64,000 nt of DNA from JBBATK01 sp044228285 (lineage in GTDB: Bacteria > Bacteroidota > Ignavibacteria > Kapaibacteriales > NICIL-2). Made by a program: the position numbers and the translations under genes. The stretch lies in the NCBI GenBank assembly GCA_044228285.1, contig JBGAVD010000001.1, positions 1-64,000 on the forward strand, in the 5' to 3' direction. How positions within the stretch are numbered: position 1 is the first letter of the stretch; each line of letters opens with the position of its first letter. This document shows positions 46,103 to 55,163 of this stretch, piece after piece. The notes below the pieces were generated by a model, which saw nothing but the letters and a program-made list of their open reading frames with translations, did no database searches and was not told where the DNA came from.

Positions 46103-46987
46103 CTAAACACTCTCAACTTCATTAGATCGATAGGCCAGAGTATAGATTCTGCTGAAAAGTCTGGCAATGGGCTTGGGCCAGAAGAGGGCGAAGATCGTTG
46201 CGTCCTCACGTTGTCGTTGCTGCGTATGTAAGCCACGAGTGGTGGCAGAGCCAGCATAAATGCGGTGCAAGACCAAGCGCTTGCGTTGATACACGAAGCG
46301 ACCAGGTTCCTCGGCAAGCCTTCGCCAAGCATCCCAATCCAGGTTTACCGAATAATCAGACGAGAACTGAAAATTATGGAGTTGGCTTTTGTGGAACATC
46401 ACGGTTGGACACGATATGGGCGAGCCAAAGGCAAGCAGCCAGTGTTTTGTCCATCGGCGGCGCAGCGAACTACCAAAACCAAAAAAGCAAAAGAGGATAA
46501 TGCGCTTCACAACGAGGATGGCGTTGGTTGTGCGAATACTGCGAGAGTTTTGCGTGCACAGCAGTTCTGCATAATCGCTGAACACAAGACTGCATGCGGG
46601 ATTGGCCGCGGCAGAGTCTAGACAGTCGCGCACATAGTGTGGGTCATACACATCATCTTGGTGAGCTAAGGTGACATACGGAGTTGATGCACACTGATAG
46701 GCAAAGTTCCAGTCGGCCGATATACTACTTGCATTCTCTGCTGTGCTCTGCTTGGCATCGTCCTGAGCCAAGCCGGAGTCCTGTGCTACTGCCTGCGCTG
46801 TATCATTCACCTCAAGCCGCAGATCGAAGCGTTCGCAGAGTGAGCGGATATGATCATTGGGAGTTGAGGTTGCGACGATGATGTGCGTGGGAACGCTTTG
46901 GTTGCGAAGTGACACAAGACACTCCTCAAGCCAAGGCGATGCGCCGTATGCAGGGATAACAAAACTATGAAGTGCTGTGTTCTGCAC
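46103..46987 (-). CDS. GT2 glycosyltransferase
   Basis: 294 residues of GT2: LHSFVIPAYGASPWLEECLVSL at the N-terminus, a long Gln/Asp/Ala-rich insertion (residues about 60-90) not found in most relatives, then the catalytic stretch TPYVTLAHQDDVYDPHYVRDCL with its QDD metal motif, and CPTVMFHKSQL with LDWDAWRRLAEEPG in the acceptor half. It starts 5 nt after the stop of the DUF2304 gene, so it is the third gene of a leftward operon (GT2, DUF2304, GT2). The glycan target is unknown. Confidence 0.85.
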   Translation of the reverse strand: MQNTALHSFVIPAYGASPWLEECLVSLRNQSVPTHIIVATSTPNDHIRSLCERFDLRLEVNDTAQAVAQDSGLAQDDAKQSTAENASSISADWNFAYQCASTPYVTLAHQDDVYDPHYVRDCLDSAAANPACSLVFSDYAELLCTQNSRSIRTTNAILVVKRIILFCFFGFGSSLRRRWTKHWLLAFGSPISCPTVMFHKSQLHNFQFSSDYSVNLDWDAWRRLAEEPGRFVYQRKRLVLHRIYAGSATTRGLHTQQRQREDATIFALFWPKPIARLFSRIYTLAYRSNEVESV

Positions 46988-46992
46988 GCTGC

Positions 46993-47361
46993 TTAGGCCT
47001 TGGGTTCTTCGGCCATGCCAATGTGGTTTTCCATGAGAGCAATCTTCTGCGCTAGGTTCTTGTTGATAGAACGCAGACGTGATACTTCAACCGAGAGGTG
47101 CAGGAGGTATATCAGTATGGCAAAGATTGCGCCCATGAACACCAATGATGGTGGGTAGAACACACCAAGGGCAGAGGAGATGACGTTGAGACCATTGCGC
47201 CACACCGAGAAGAACAAGAGGATGACGGTGCAGGCAACCCACACGAAAGCGTACTCTTCACGAAGACGACCACGGACGATGAGTCGGCCAATGTAGGAGA
47301 GGAAAGCCAAGCTCACCAGGATCGTTGCGATCTGAATTTTAAAAGGGATGATGTTTTCCAT
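46993..47361 (-). CDS. DUF2304 membrane protein
   Basis: 122 residues with three membrane helices (IQIATILVSLAFLSYIGRLIV, FVWVACTVILLFFSVW, LVFMGAIFAILIYLLHLSVEV) and a C-terminal amphipathic helix. The charged loop RGRLREEYAFVW is the DUF2304 hallmark. Members are regularly found next to DPM-type GT2 genes, as here: its ATG follows directly on the GT2 stop (TAAATG), and it is thought to help or anchor that enzyme; no activity is known. Confidence 0.85.
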   Translation of the reverse strand: MENIIPFKIQIATILVSLAFLSYIGRLIVRGRLREEYAFVWVACTVILLFFSVWRNGLNVISSALGVFYPPSLVFMGAIFAILIYLLHLSVEVSRLRSINKNLAQKIALMENHIGMAEEPKA

Positions 47362-48081
47362 TTAAGACCTCTTGATTTTTTGTCGGATGGACGCAAAGAA
47401 AATCGCAAAACTCACTTTTGCCATATAGAAAATACTCGCTAGCGGGGAAATCGAGGATTGTCCACCCTGCCGCTCCAACATATGCACCGCCACTTCCTTC
47501 ATCCGCAAACCATTACGTGCAAACATGACCACTGCTTCGGGTTCGGGATACTGATCAGGATAGTAGCTGGTAATCAAAGCGAGGGCAGCACGATTGTATG
47601 CACGAAAGCCTGAGGTGTTGTCGGTAATACGCACACCACAAATAAGCCGATTTAGCCACATGAAGTACCGAATACCAATGCGTCGCACAAACTCAGATTG
47701 GTAGCCTTCGTTCGTAAGAAAACGAGAACCAATAACAACGTCCGCCTCATCACGATCCATCAGTTCCATTAACTTAGGAATCTCAGTGGCAGGGTGTTGT
47801 CCATCGCCATCTACCTGTATCGCCACATCATAGCCATTGCGCCACGCATAGTGGAAACCAGTTTGCACAGCAGCGCCTATTCCCAAATTGACCGGCAGGT
47901 TGAGGAGGATACAGTCAAGAGTGCCACAGACTTCGGCTGTCTTGTCGCGAGAACAATCGTTCACGACAACAGGGTCAACACGCAAGGAGTGCGTTTTCTC
48001 CAGCGCACGCAAAGCACTTACCACCCCTGCAATAGAGGCTTCTTCATTGTACGCGGGGATGACGGCAGCAATTTTCTTCAT
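47362..48081 (-). CDS. DPM/DPG synthase-like GT2 glycosyltransferase
   Basis: About 239 residues in the dolichyl-phosphate-mannose/glucose synthase-like branch of GT2: MKKIAAVIPAYNEEASIAGV, PVVVNDCSRDKTAEV, NLGIGAAVQTGFHYAW, catalytic VAIQVDGDGQHPATEI (D-x-D in DGDGQ), VIGSRFL, and SGFRAYNRAALALI. It should load a polyprenyl-phosphate carrier with a sugar. The start is the Met of MKKIAAVIP; an earlier in-frame Met adds ten residues. It is the first gene of the operon with DUF2304 and a second GT2. A rightward T9SS gene diverges from it 130 bp away. Confidence 0.9.
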   Translation of the reverse strand: MKKIAAVIPAYNEEASIAGVVSALRALEKTHSLRVDPVVVNDCSRDKTAEVCGTLDCILLNLPVNLGIGAAVQTGFHYAWRNGYDVAIQVDGDGQHPATEIPKLMELMDRDEADVVIGSRFLTNEGYQSEFVRRIGIRYFMWLNRLICGVRITDNTSGFRAYNRAALALITSYYPDQYPEPEAVVMFARNGLRMKEVAVHMLERQGGQSSISPLASIFYMAKVSFAIFFASIRQKIKRS

Positions 48082-48211
48082 GCATGAGAAGCAGGGTGTC
48101 TGTGCCTGCAATATCGGACGTTTTGCCAGAAAATACAGGTAAGAGGGCAGAGTTGGGCTAAAAAGATGGTGAGAGGCTGCCTATTCATTCCTCATTCCCC
48201 AAAACTCTCCT

Positions 48212-50392
48212 ATGTTTACTCTCAACATGAACACGGGATTAATCCAAGACATGCGGCGTAGGGGGAGGGAGCGAGGAGACTTCTTGGGCAGCTTGTTGTC
48301 TGCATGTAGCGTGCTGATTTGTCTTCTCTGCACTATCTCACCACTCTCAGCTCAATGGCAGCAAGTGCAAGGTGTACAAGGTGCACAGCTTCAATGGATG
48401 AGCTCGGATCGAGATACTATCTATGCTGGATTTGCGAATGCTGTGGTGAGACGCACAGCAGACTATGGACAACACTGGGAGCAAGTTCAATGGTCCATCG
48501 CTGAGCGGAGAATCCGAGACTGTCTGTTCTTCAACGGCTACATCTTTGCCGCCACAGAGCGAGGTTTACTGCGCTCTGCAGATGCGGGTGTGCACTGGGA
48601 TAGTTTATCAGCTTCAAGCGCAAGCTCTGCCATGATGGGCAAGCTCTTTGTGCAACAAGGAGCGCTCTATGCCACAAGTTCTGATTGGAGTTTTTCGCGC
48701 TTTCCACGTCTCATTCGCTCCGACGATGCAGGACAAAGCTGGACGGAACTCACAAGCGAGAACAGTAGCTTCGATATTCAACGCTTCTTTGCTCATTCCA
48801 GCGCATGGTTCATAGGCACTCCTTTTAATGGATTGTCGCGCTCAACAGACCAAGGAAAAACATGGAAGCGAAGTGGAACAGAGTTCTTTCAACACCAGAA
48901 CTTCATAGCAATTGGTTGCTCTCCGGATTCTACTACCTTCTATGTCGTCTGTTCCGACTCTGGTGTGTACTGCTCTATTGATTCAGGTCGTACCTGGTCA
49001 TCAATGAACCGCGGCCGAGCACAATCCCAGTGCTCTGCTTTCTGCTTTGGCTCGCAGTATATGCTGCTCAGTTCTGTAGATGCTATGTATCGATGTGCAT
49101 ACTCATCGCAACAGTGGGAGACAATTGATAGCTCGCTACACACTCGAGAACGACTTCGCTATCGCAGCTCGTTGAGCTGCTTTGGTGATTCCGTATTGCT
49201 CAGCACGCAGCGTGGTCTCTGGTGTTCGAGTGTACACGCTCAAACATGGCGTAGCTGCGCTGATACCTTCTACGATGCAAACATTCAACAGCTCTATGTG
49301 GATGATTCACTGATGTTGGTTGGAACGATTTACCACGAGCTTCTGAGATCGACAGACAAAGGCAGTTCTTGGTCGATTGTTGGCACCATTGACAATGCTC
49401 ACTTGTCTTGTGTTCGTATGGGCACTATGCTCGTGGCGCATTGGGCTGACTCAGTTCATCGCTCTCTCGACAACGGTTTGCACTGGACTGCACTGCGTGT
49501 TATTGACACGATTGAGTCTGCTCTGAACCTTCATCTGCTTCAACAGGATAGCACGAACACGCTTTTGCTTGTTACATCGAAGCGCGTCTTGCACAGTCTT
49601 GATAGTGGCTCGCATTGGGATACATACCCAGAGCTCAGCTCAGCTATAGGACCAATCCTCGCCTCTGACGCACGTAAAGAGAGCGCAACGATCTATGCAA
49701 ATTCACTCTACTGCACACGCGACGCAGGGAAGAGTTGGATCAGTGCGGAGCTTACGCATCATACAAAGCTGGTTGGTGTGTATGCTTTGCAATCAGGCTT
49801 TATCATGGCTTATACTTTTGCTATGCAGTTGATGTCGGAATCAGGACTTAGCGTCTACGACTTCTCCCAAGGACTGAACCCCACAGCAACACATGCACAA
49901 CTCTGGCGAGCTGACACGACGGCTCTCTTGTTGAGCGATCACAAACTCTACTATCGACACAATAGCGACCGTGAGTGGCATCAACGTGCACAAGCACTGC
50001 CTCCAAGCATCAGCATCAGCTCTGTATCATGCGACAATACGAACTTCTACTTGGCCTCGAATAACTTTGGTCTCTGGTCATGTAAGCGCTCAGCACTGGC
50101 TTCAACAAGTACAGCGGTTCGAGAGATGGACGAACGCAGTTCACTGAGTTGTGAACCACAACCATGCTCATCACTGCTTCGCCTGCACTTTCAGGTAGAT
50201 GTTGAGACGAGACTCACCATGCGGCTAACAAATCTCCTTGGGCAAGAATTGATGGTGCGAGAACTTGGCAGAGTGTCAGCCGGCTTGAACAACTACGATG
50301 TCAATCTTGAAGAACTGCCAGAAGGATTGTACACGCTGAGCCTGCAATCCTTGACGGGTGTTTGGTCCTGCGCGATTGTGATCGCGCGTTGA
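48212..50392 (+). CDS. T9SS-secreted BNR-repeat (sortilin-like) protein
   Basis: Up to 726 residues. The signal peptide is LGSLLSACSVLICLLCTISP (cut near LSAQ); the true start may be the first Met or one of two further Mets before it, the third beginning MRRRGRERGD. The body is a multi-blade propeller of Asp-box (BNR) repeats, including RRTADYGQHWEQV, RSADAGVHWDSL, RSDDAGQSWTEL, RSTDQGKTWKRS, SIDSGRTWSSM, STDKGSSWSIV, SLDNGLHWTAL and TRDAGKSWISA. The end is a T9SS sorting domain (SCEPQPCSSLLRLHF ... EGLYTLSLQSLTGVWSC). The Asp boxes are structural, so the function is not shown. A 7-bp hairpin overlaps the stop codon (50370-50387) but lacks a T run. Confidence 0.85.
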   Translation: MFTLNMNTGLIQDMRRRGRERGDFLGSLLSACSVLICLLCTISPLSAQWQQVQGVQGAQLQWMSSDRDTIYAGFANAVVRRTADYGQHWEQVQWSIAERRIRDCLFFNGYIFAATERGLLRSADAGVHWDSLSASSASSAMMGKLFVQQGALYATSSDWSFSRFPRLIRSDDAGQSWTELTSENSSFDIQRFFAHSSAWFIGTPFNGLSRSTDQGKTWKRSGTEFFQHQNFIAIGCSPDSTTFYVVCSDSGVYCSIDSGRTWSSMNRGRAQSQCSAFCFGSQYMLLSSVDAMYRCAYSSQQWETIDSSLHTRERLRYRSSLSCFGDSVLLSTQRGLWCSSVHAQTWRSCADTFYDANIQQLYVDDSLMLVGTIYHELLRSTDKGSSWSIVGTIDNAHLSCVRMGTMLVAHWADSVHRSLDNGLHWTALRVIDTIESALNLHLLQQDSTNTLLLVTSKRVLHSLDSGSHWDTYPELSSAIGPILASDARKESATIYANSLYCTRDAGKSWISAELTHHTKLVGVYALQSGFIMAYTFAMQLMSESGLSVYDFSQGLNPTATHAQLWRADTTALLLSDHKLYYRHNSDREWHQRAQALPPSISISSVSCDNTNFYLASNNFGLWSCKRSALASTSTAVREMDERSSLSCEPQPCSSLLRLHFQVDVETRLTMRLTNLLGQELMVRELGRVSAGLNNYDVNLEELPEGLYTLSLQSLTGVWSCAIVIAR

Positions 50393-50465
50393 GTGTAGTG
50401 CTATGTTACTGAGCGAGTGTCTGCCTTCGACAGTGTAGCCAGAGCAGCAAGAGTCTGATCTGGTC

Positions 50466-50939
50466 TTAGGCTTTGCGCGTGGAAGTCTTAGAAGTCTTCA
50501 AACTCTTCGAACTCGTACTCAACTTTTTTGCGCCTGACTTCGTTGCCTTCGTCTCCTTGCTCTGCTTCGCGCTCAGGTTTGTGGTAACCTTCTTCGTCTT
50601 ACTCGGCTTCTTCGAAGCCTTCGCTTCGGCGTTATAGGAGAGTGCGATATCGATCCAGGAGCGAAGTTGTTTCGCAGTTGCGAGAGCACGAGGCTCTACT
50701 TGAATAAAGCCGCTCATTGGCCGCTTCGTGAAGATCATAGTTCGCACACCTTCTTTGGCGACGCATTCATCATGCAGTGCAGGATTGACTCTGCACATGA
50801 GCTCGTCTTTGATGATGCCAACGCACATCTTGCCGTTCACCATGAAGGTCAAGCCACCCATCATCTTCTTCTCTTCGAGAACTGCTTGATCGGCGAGTTG
50901 GACTCGTACACGTTGCGCGAGTTCTTCGTCGTATGCCAT
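50466..50939 (-). CDS. TfoX N-terminal domain protein with lysine-rich tail
   Basis: 157 residues. Residues 1-100 are a TfoX_N domain (MAYDEELAQRVRVQLAD, MMGGLTFMVNGKMCVGI, VRTMIFTKRPMSGFIQVEP, LRSWIDIALSYNAEA), related to the N-terminal half of the competence regulator TfoX/Sxy but common as a stand-alone domain in Bacteroidota. Residues 105-157 are a Lys/Ser/Thr/Ala-rich, disordered tail (SKKPSKTKKVTTNLS ...) like histone-H1-type tails, which could bind DNA or another acidic partner. Cytosolic and without the TfoX C-terminal domain, so a competence role is not supported. It converges with the rightward T9SS gene. Confidence 0.8.
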   Translation of the reverse strand: MAYDEELAQRVRVQLADQAVLEEKKMMGGLTFMVNGKMCVGIIKDELMCRVNPALHDECVAKEGVRTMIFTKRPMSGFIQVEPRALATAKQLRSWIDIALSYNAEAKASKKPSKTKKVTTNLSAKQSKETKATKSGAKKLSTSSKSLKTSKTSTRKA

Positions 50940-51160
50940 GACTGTTCCTCTCCTTTGTGTGTTAGCATGAGATTATCTTCAACGCAGTCCTTCGGACTGC
51001 TCTGGCTTCCATGAGTGCAGCTGCTTGCTCGGTTGAAAAGCAGATTCGTACAAGAGTCGAAGCGAATAAACAGGAGTCAGCAGCCGCTAGCTAATCTACT
51101 CAGCCCGTCATACGCTGAAGAGCTCAGCAGCATTGTTGAACAATGAAGGCAGACGCGGCT

Positions 51161-53011
51161 TTATCGACAGTATTGATTCAGTGGACGCTCTGCATCTTTC
51201 ACGCCCATGGCAAGGGCTTGAGTCCAGTCGGCACAAGCACCGGCGCGGTCTTGAAGATTGAGCTTTGAGTAGCCTCGACCGAAGTATGCCGATCCATTCT
51301 CGGGGTTAATGCGTAAGGACTCGCTGAAGTCTTGAATAGCCTCAGCGTACAAATGCATACCATTCTTCACCACGCCTCGGTTTTGATAACCATCAGAGTA
51401 ATAAGGGTTGAGCTGCAGAGCCATGTTGATATCTGCGAGAGCTTCCGGGTAGCGTTTGAGACGTTGCTCAACTGCGCATCGATTTGAATAGGCATCAGGG
51501 CTAGAGGGTTCGAGTTCAATAGCTCGCGTGAAATCTCTAAGCGCGCTATCATTTTCATTGAGCATGAAGTACATTCCACCACGATTGATATAGGCGCGAG
51601 AATATTTGTCTTGAATGGCAATAGCCTTTGAGAAGTTCGTCACCGCTCCACGGTAGTCGCCTTCAAGTCGTTTAGCCAAGCCAATGTTGTTATAACTCAT
51701 GGAGCTTTCAGGAGTGCGGACAGCGGCTTCGGTGAAAAAGGTAGCGCCGTCTTTGTAGTAGCCAAGTTCCGACATACTAATAACAGCAAAGCCAAGACTC
51801 AATGCGCCAAACAAGCCAGTCATTAGAGCTGCACGCTTGCCTTCAAAAGAATCGCCAAGCAATTGTGCGAGGATGATGATGAGTCCAATGCTGGCAATAA
51901 ACGAACGGTGATACAAGTACTCAAACATGAATCGCGCATCGTCCTTGCGGTAAATCATGACCGGCGTGATGAAGATGAAGAACCAAAACAAACCAAGCAG
52001 CACCCGTGGGTCTGTCCATCTCTTTTGCCAAGTGATGACACCTGCAACGAGAACCAACGAGATAAGACCAACAATCGTATCGCCACTGTTAAACAGTGGG
52101 ATGAGTTTGAAGTTGACAGGGAAGAGGAACTTGCCAAAGGTTTCAGGGATGGTTTGGATGTTTGCGATGAACGAGCCAATGCCTATAAGGTTGCCTGCCG
52201 ACTGTACGGTGTCGAGCTGCGAGTGCAGATACAACCAAATCAACGTCACAGGCACCCATCCGGCAACGAACTTGATCAATGACGACCAAGGAAACTGTTT
52301 ACGGAACTCAAAGAAATAGTACGCAACGCACAGCACAGGAATAGCGGCTGCTGTTTCTTTCGACAAGAAAGCCATGAACAAACAAAGGGTATGCAAGACG
52401 AGCGAGATAGCATCACCCTTGCGATAGCTTCGAATGAAGAAGATCAGCGAGAGTACGGTAAAGATCGTAAGAAAGGTATCGCCTCGTGAAGGAATCCATG
52501 CTACGGTTGATACGAACAAGGGATGCACTGAGTACATCAAGGTAATCAGGAAAGCAGCTAGTCGCTTATACTCGAGCGTTATAAAGAGCCAATAGATACT
52601 CAAACAACCCAGGATGAAAACCAAGAGGTTGGTGAGGTGATAATGAAAAGGTTGAGCAGCGCCGTTATGCGCGTCGATCATGAAGGTCATGGTTTGCAGC
52701 GGACGATAGAAGCTCCCGGTTTTTTCCAAGAAAGCATCTGTGGTGAAAGCCATCTTCAGGTTATCGAAATTGCTGAGAAGGAAAATCTTGCCTTTGATGA
52801 TGGTCGTGTCGTCCAAGCCGATGTAATCAAATCCCGTCACCCTTGCGTAGACCGCAACGATAGCGATGATAATTACGATAGGCGACCATATGAGCCAGGC
52901 AGGACCAGCTGCAGCTTTCTTCGATTGTTTAGAGCTCTTGGGAGTAGCGTTAGCGTTCTCCGCGCCATCGCCATTCATATTCTTCTGCTTCTTTTTTGCG
53001 TTCTTAGCCAT
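51161..53011 (-). CDS. GT-C-like membrane protein with C-terminal TPRs
   Basis: About 616 residues. After a basic cytosolic N-terminus (MAKNAKKKQKNMNGD) come about 11 membrane helices. The first periplasmic loop has the acidic IGLDDTTIIKG and the motif KTGSFYRPLQTMTFMID, followed by QPFHYHLTNLLVF, the pattern of TMTC/PMT-like O-mannosyltransferase relatives. From residue 450 on are at least five TPRs (YNNIGLAKRLEGDYRGAVTN, AYINRGGMYFMLNENDSALRD, YQNRGVVKNGMHLYAEAIQD). It probably transfers a lipid-linked sugar to an exported protein, with the TPRs presenting substrate; this is inference from the domain pairing. A longer frame starts at a TTG (53221) but the upstream part is featureless. Single gene. 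Confidence 0.75.
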   Translation of the reverse strand: MAKNAKKKQKNMNGDGAENANATPKSSKQSKKAAAGPAWLIWSPIVIIIAIVAVYARVTGFDYIGLDDTTIIKGKIFLLSNFDNLKMAFTTDAFLEKTGSFYRPLQTMTFMIDAHNGAAQPFHYHLTNLLVFILGCLSIYWLFITLEYKRLAAFLITLMYSVHPLFVSTVAWIPSRGDTFLTIFTVLSLIFFIRSYRKGDAISLVLHTLCLFMAFLSKETAAAIPVLCVAYYFFEFRKQFPWSSLIKFVAGWVPVTLIWLYLHSQLDTVQSAGNLIGIGSFIANIQTIPETFGKFLFPVNFKLIPLFNSGDTIVGLISLVLVAGVITWQKRWTDPRVLLGLFWFFIFITPVMIYRKDDARFMFEYLYHRSFIASIGLIIILAQLLGDSFEGKRAALMTGLFGALSLGFAVISMSELGYYKDGATFFTEAAVRTPESSMSYNNIGLAKRLEGDYRGAVTNFSKAIAIQDKYSRAYINRGGMYFMLNENDSALRDFTRAIELEPSSPDAYSNRCAVEQRLKRYPEALADINMALQLNPYYSDGYQNRGVVKNGMHLYAEAIQDFSESLRINPENGSAYFGRGYSKLNLQDRAGACADWTQALAMGVKDAERPLNQYCR

Positions 53012-53350
53012 ATCTGCGTACAATTCAATGAAAAGAGTTTCTCCGGCAAAGCTGGAGCCGCGGGGCCCGAAGGGCAACGCATGATAAAAAGTCGGAATTG
53101 CAATATACAGGCTGTTTCGCTCTTTGTCATGCGTGTTGTTACGGAATCCGCGTCTGCTCGCAGATCTTAGCAATCGCCGAGTTTTTAGGGTGAAGGTCGG
53201 CTTCTGGGGAGCTATGTCCAATTCCGTCAGACACCAAACTTTTCAACTTCCACCAGCTTTCCACAAGCTCTGTGCACAACTATAATCCCTCTCTCAGCGC
53301 CTTTTAGAGCTCAAAATCCCCTAAATTCGCCCTCCTTTTGGCACCGAATC
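53012..53350. other. Divergent gap before prfC
   Basis: About 340 bp between the leftward TPR-membrane gene and the rightward prfC. Apart from a T-rich stretch no clear promoter or repeat is seen. Confidence 0.4.
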
Positions 53351-54913
53351 ATGAGTCTTGAAGAAGAAATACAACGTCGTCGTACGCTCGCGATTATCTC
53401 GCACCCTGATGCGGGTAAAACTACTTTGACAGAGAAGCTCCTATTGTATTCGGGAGCTATTCGCAAAGCGGGGGCGGTGACGGGTGGAAAGCATACCGCA
53501 ACAACATCCGATTGGATGTCGATCGAGAAGGAGCGTGGCATTTCCGTTTCCTCCAGCGCCATGCGTGTGGAGTATGATGGCCACCTTTTGAATATTCTTG
53601 ATACACCGGGTCACCAGGACTTTAGTGAAGACACCTACCGCACGCTCATGGCGGTGGATTGTGCGATCATGCTTGTTGATGCTGCCAAGGGTGTGGAGGA
53701 GCAAACCATAAAACTGTTTAAGGTTTGTCGGGATCGTGGTATTCCCATCATCACCTTCGTGAACAAGATGGATCGTCCAGCGCTCAGCCCCTTCGAGATC
53801 ATGGACAACGTCGAAAAAGTTTTGGGCATTGTCCCCGTGCCGCTCACCTTTCCCATTGGTGATGGACCGGAGTTCCGCGGTGTATACGAGCGCGCAACGC
53901 AACAGCTCCATTCCTTTGAACGCACAGTTGGTAATGCCTTCCGCGCACCGGTGAGCATTGCGAATCTTCAGGATGCGAGTGTGAAGGAGAAGCTAGGTGA
54001 GAGTTATCATAAGCAATTGGTTGATGATCTAGATTTGGTGGAGCACGTGCTGCCGCAATTCGATCGAGATGCTTTTTTGAAGGAAGAAATTACACCAGTG
54101 TTTTTTGGTTCAGCGATTACGAATTTTGGTGTTGAGAATTTCTTACGACATCTCATTGAGCTTGCGCCAACGCCGCAGGGAATCACGACATCTGCGGGAA
54201 GAGTAGAGCCTACGAGTCCCATTTTTAGTGGCTTCATGTATAAGATGCAAGCCAATATGAACAAGTCGCACCGCGATCGTATTTCCTTCTTTCGCATTAT
54301 CAGCGGAAAGTTTGAGCGGGGCATGAGCGTGAAGCATCCGAGATCTGGTAAAGAAGTAAAGCTCAATTATCCTTTTCAAATTTTTGGTCAGGATCGCGAC
54401 ATCATCGATGAAGCCTGGCCTGGCGATGTGATTGGACTTTCCAATCCTGGCACCTTTCGCGTTGGCGATACGCTCACAACTGGCGAAGAGTTCAGCATCC
54501 CACAATTCCCGCGCTTTGCACCGGAAATTTTTGCGCGTGTTCAACCAAAGACAGGCTCTTTCTCGAAGGGTTTTCGAAAGGGCATTGAGCAACTAGGTGA
54601 AGAAGGCGTCATTCAAATTTTCTCTGATTCGCATCGCAGTCCAACCCCGCTCGTCGCCGCTGTCGGTGAACTGCAGTTGCAAGTGTTTCAGTCGCGCATG
54701 GAAAGCGAATACAATGAGCTCATCACTCTCGACCGTTTGCCCTTTAGCCGCTCACGCTGGATTGGTTCTTCAGTCATGCCAGGATCAGCAGTGACTCTGG
54801 CCTATGACGACCATAATCGTCCGGTTGCGTTGTTCAAGTCTGACTGGGAACTGAGCTACCACGAACAACGTACCGAAGGATTGATACTGCTCAACACACC
54901 GCCAAAAGGCTAA
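53351..54913 (+). CDS. prfC: Peptide chain release factor 3
   Basis: 520 residues of the translational GTPase RF3, which removes RF1/RF2 from the ribosome after termination. The GTPase motifs are HPDAGKTT (residues 18-25), the switch region RGISVSSSAM with its Thr/Ser-rich effector loop, DTPGH (84-88), and NKMD (138-141). Domains 2 and 3 follow: KMQANMNKSHRDRISFFRIISG, GDVIGLSNPG, RFAPEIFARVQPK, QLGEEGVIQIFSD and VAAVGELQLQVFQSRMESEY, all typical of RF3 and different from EF-G. The length is normal (about 520-530). It is a single gene; a small hairpin follows the stop. Confidence 0.95.
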   Translation: MSLEEEIQRRRTLAIISHPDAGKTTLTEKLLLYSGAIRKAGAVTGGKHTATTSDWMSIEKERGISVSSSAMRVEYDGHLLNILDTPGHQDFSEDTYRTLMAVDCAIMLVDAAKGVEEQTIKLFKVCRDRGIPIITFVNKMDRPALSPFEIMDNVEKVLGIVPVPLTFPIGDGPEFRGVYERATQQLHSFERTVGNAFRAPVSIANLQDASVKEKLGESYHKQLVDDLDLVEHVLPQFDRDAFLKEEITPVFFGSAITNFGVENFLRHLIELAPTPQGITTSAGRVEPTSPIFSGFMYKMQANMNKSHRDRISFFRIISGKFERGMSVKHPRSGKEVKLNYPFQIFGQDRDIIDEAWPGDVIGLSNPGTFRVGDTLTTGEEFSIPQFPRFAPEIFARVQPKTGSFSKGFRKGIEQLGEEGVIQIFSDSHRSPTPLVAAVGELQLQVFQSRMESEYNELITLDRLPFSRSRWIGSSVMPGSAVTLAYDDHNRPVALFKSDWELSYHEQRTEGLILLNTPPKG

Positions 54914-54929
54914 GAGATTTTTGTTGTCA

Positions 54930-54949
54930 TGCTGCGCATACGCGCAGCA
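54930..54949 (+). terminator. Hairpin after prfC
   Basis: A perfect 8-bp stem TGCTGCGC-ATAC-GCGCAGCA, 17 nt after the prfC stop. No T run follows, but the position suggests transcript-end formation. Confidence 0.4.
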
Positions 54950-55163
54950 CAAGACTCGCTCCGGGCACAAGGTGTTTCAACTGTCGTATTCCGCTCAGAT
55001 TGACGCTGCATTGAGTGTCGTCAGGACGCCGTACGAACCGCTCGCTCAGAGTCTTGATACTTGATCAACGCTACTAATACTCGCGTGTACAATGCTGTCA
55101 CACCAGACATCACACTAGAATCGTATTCACCAAGCATCCTTTCGCTTTTACTCGGTAGCTTTC

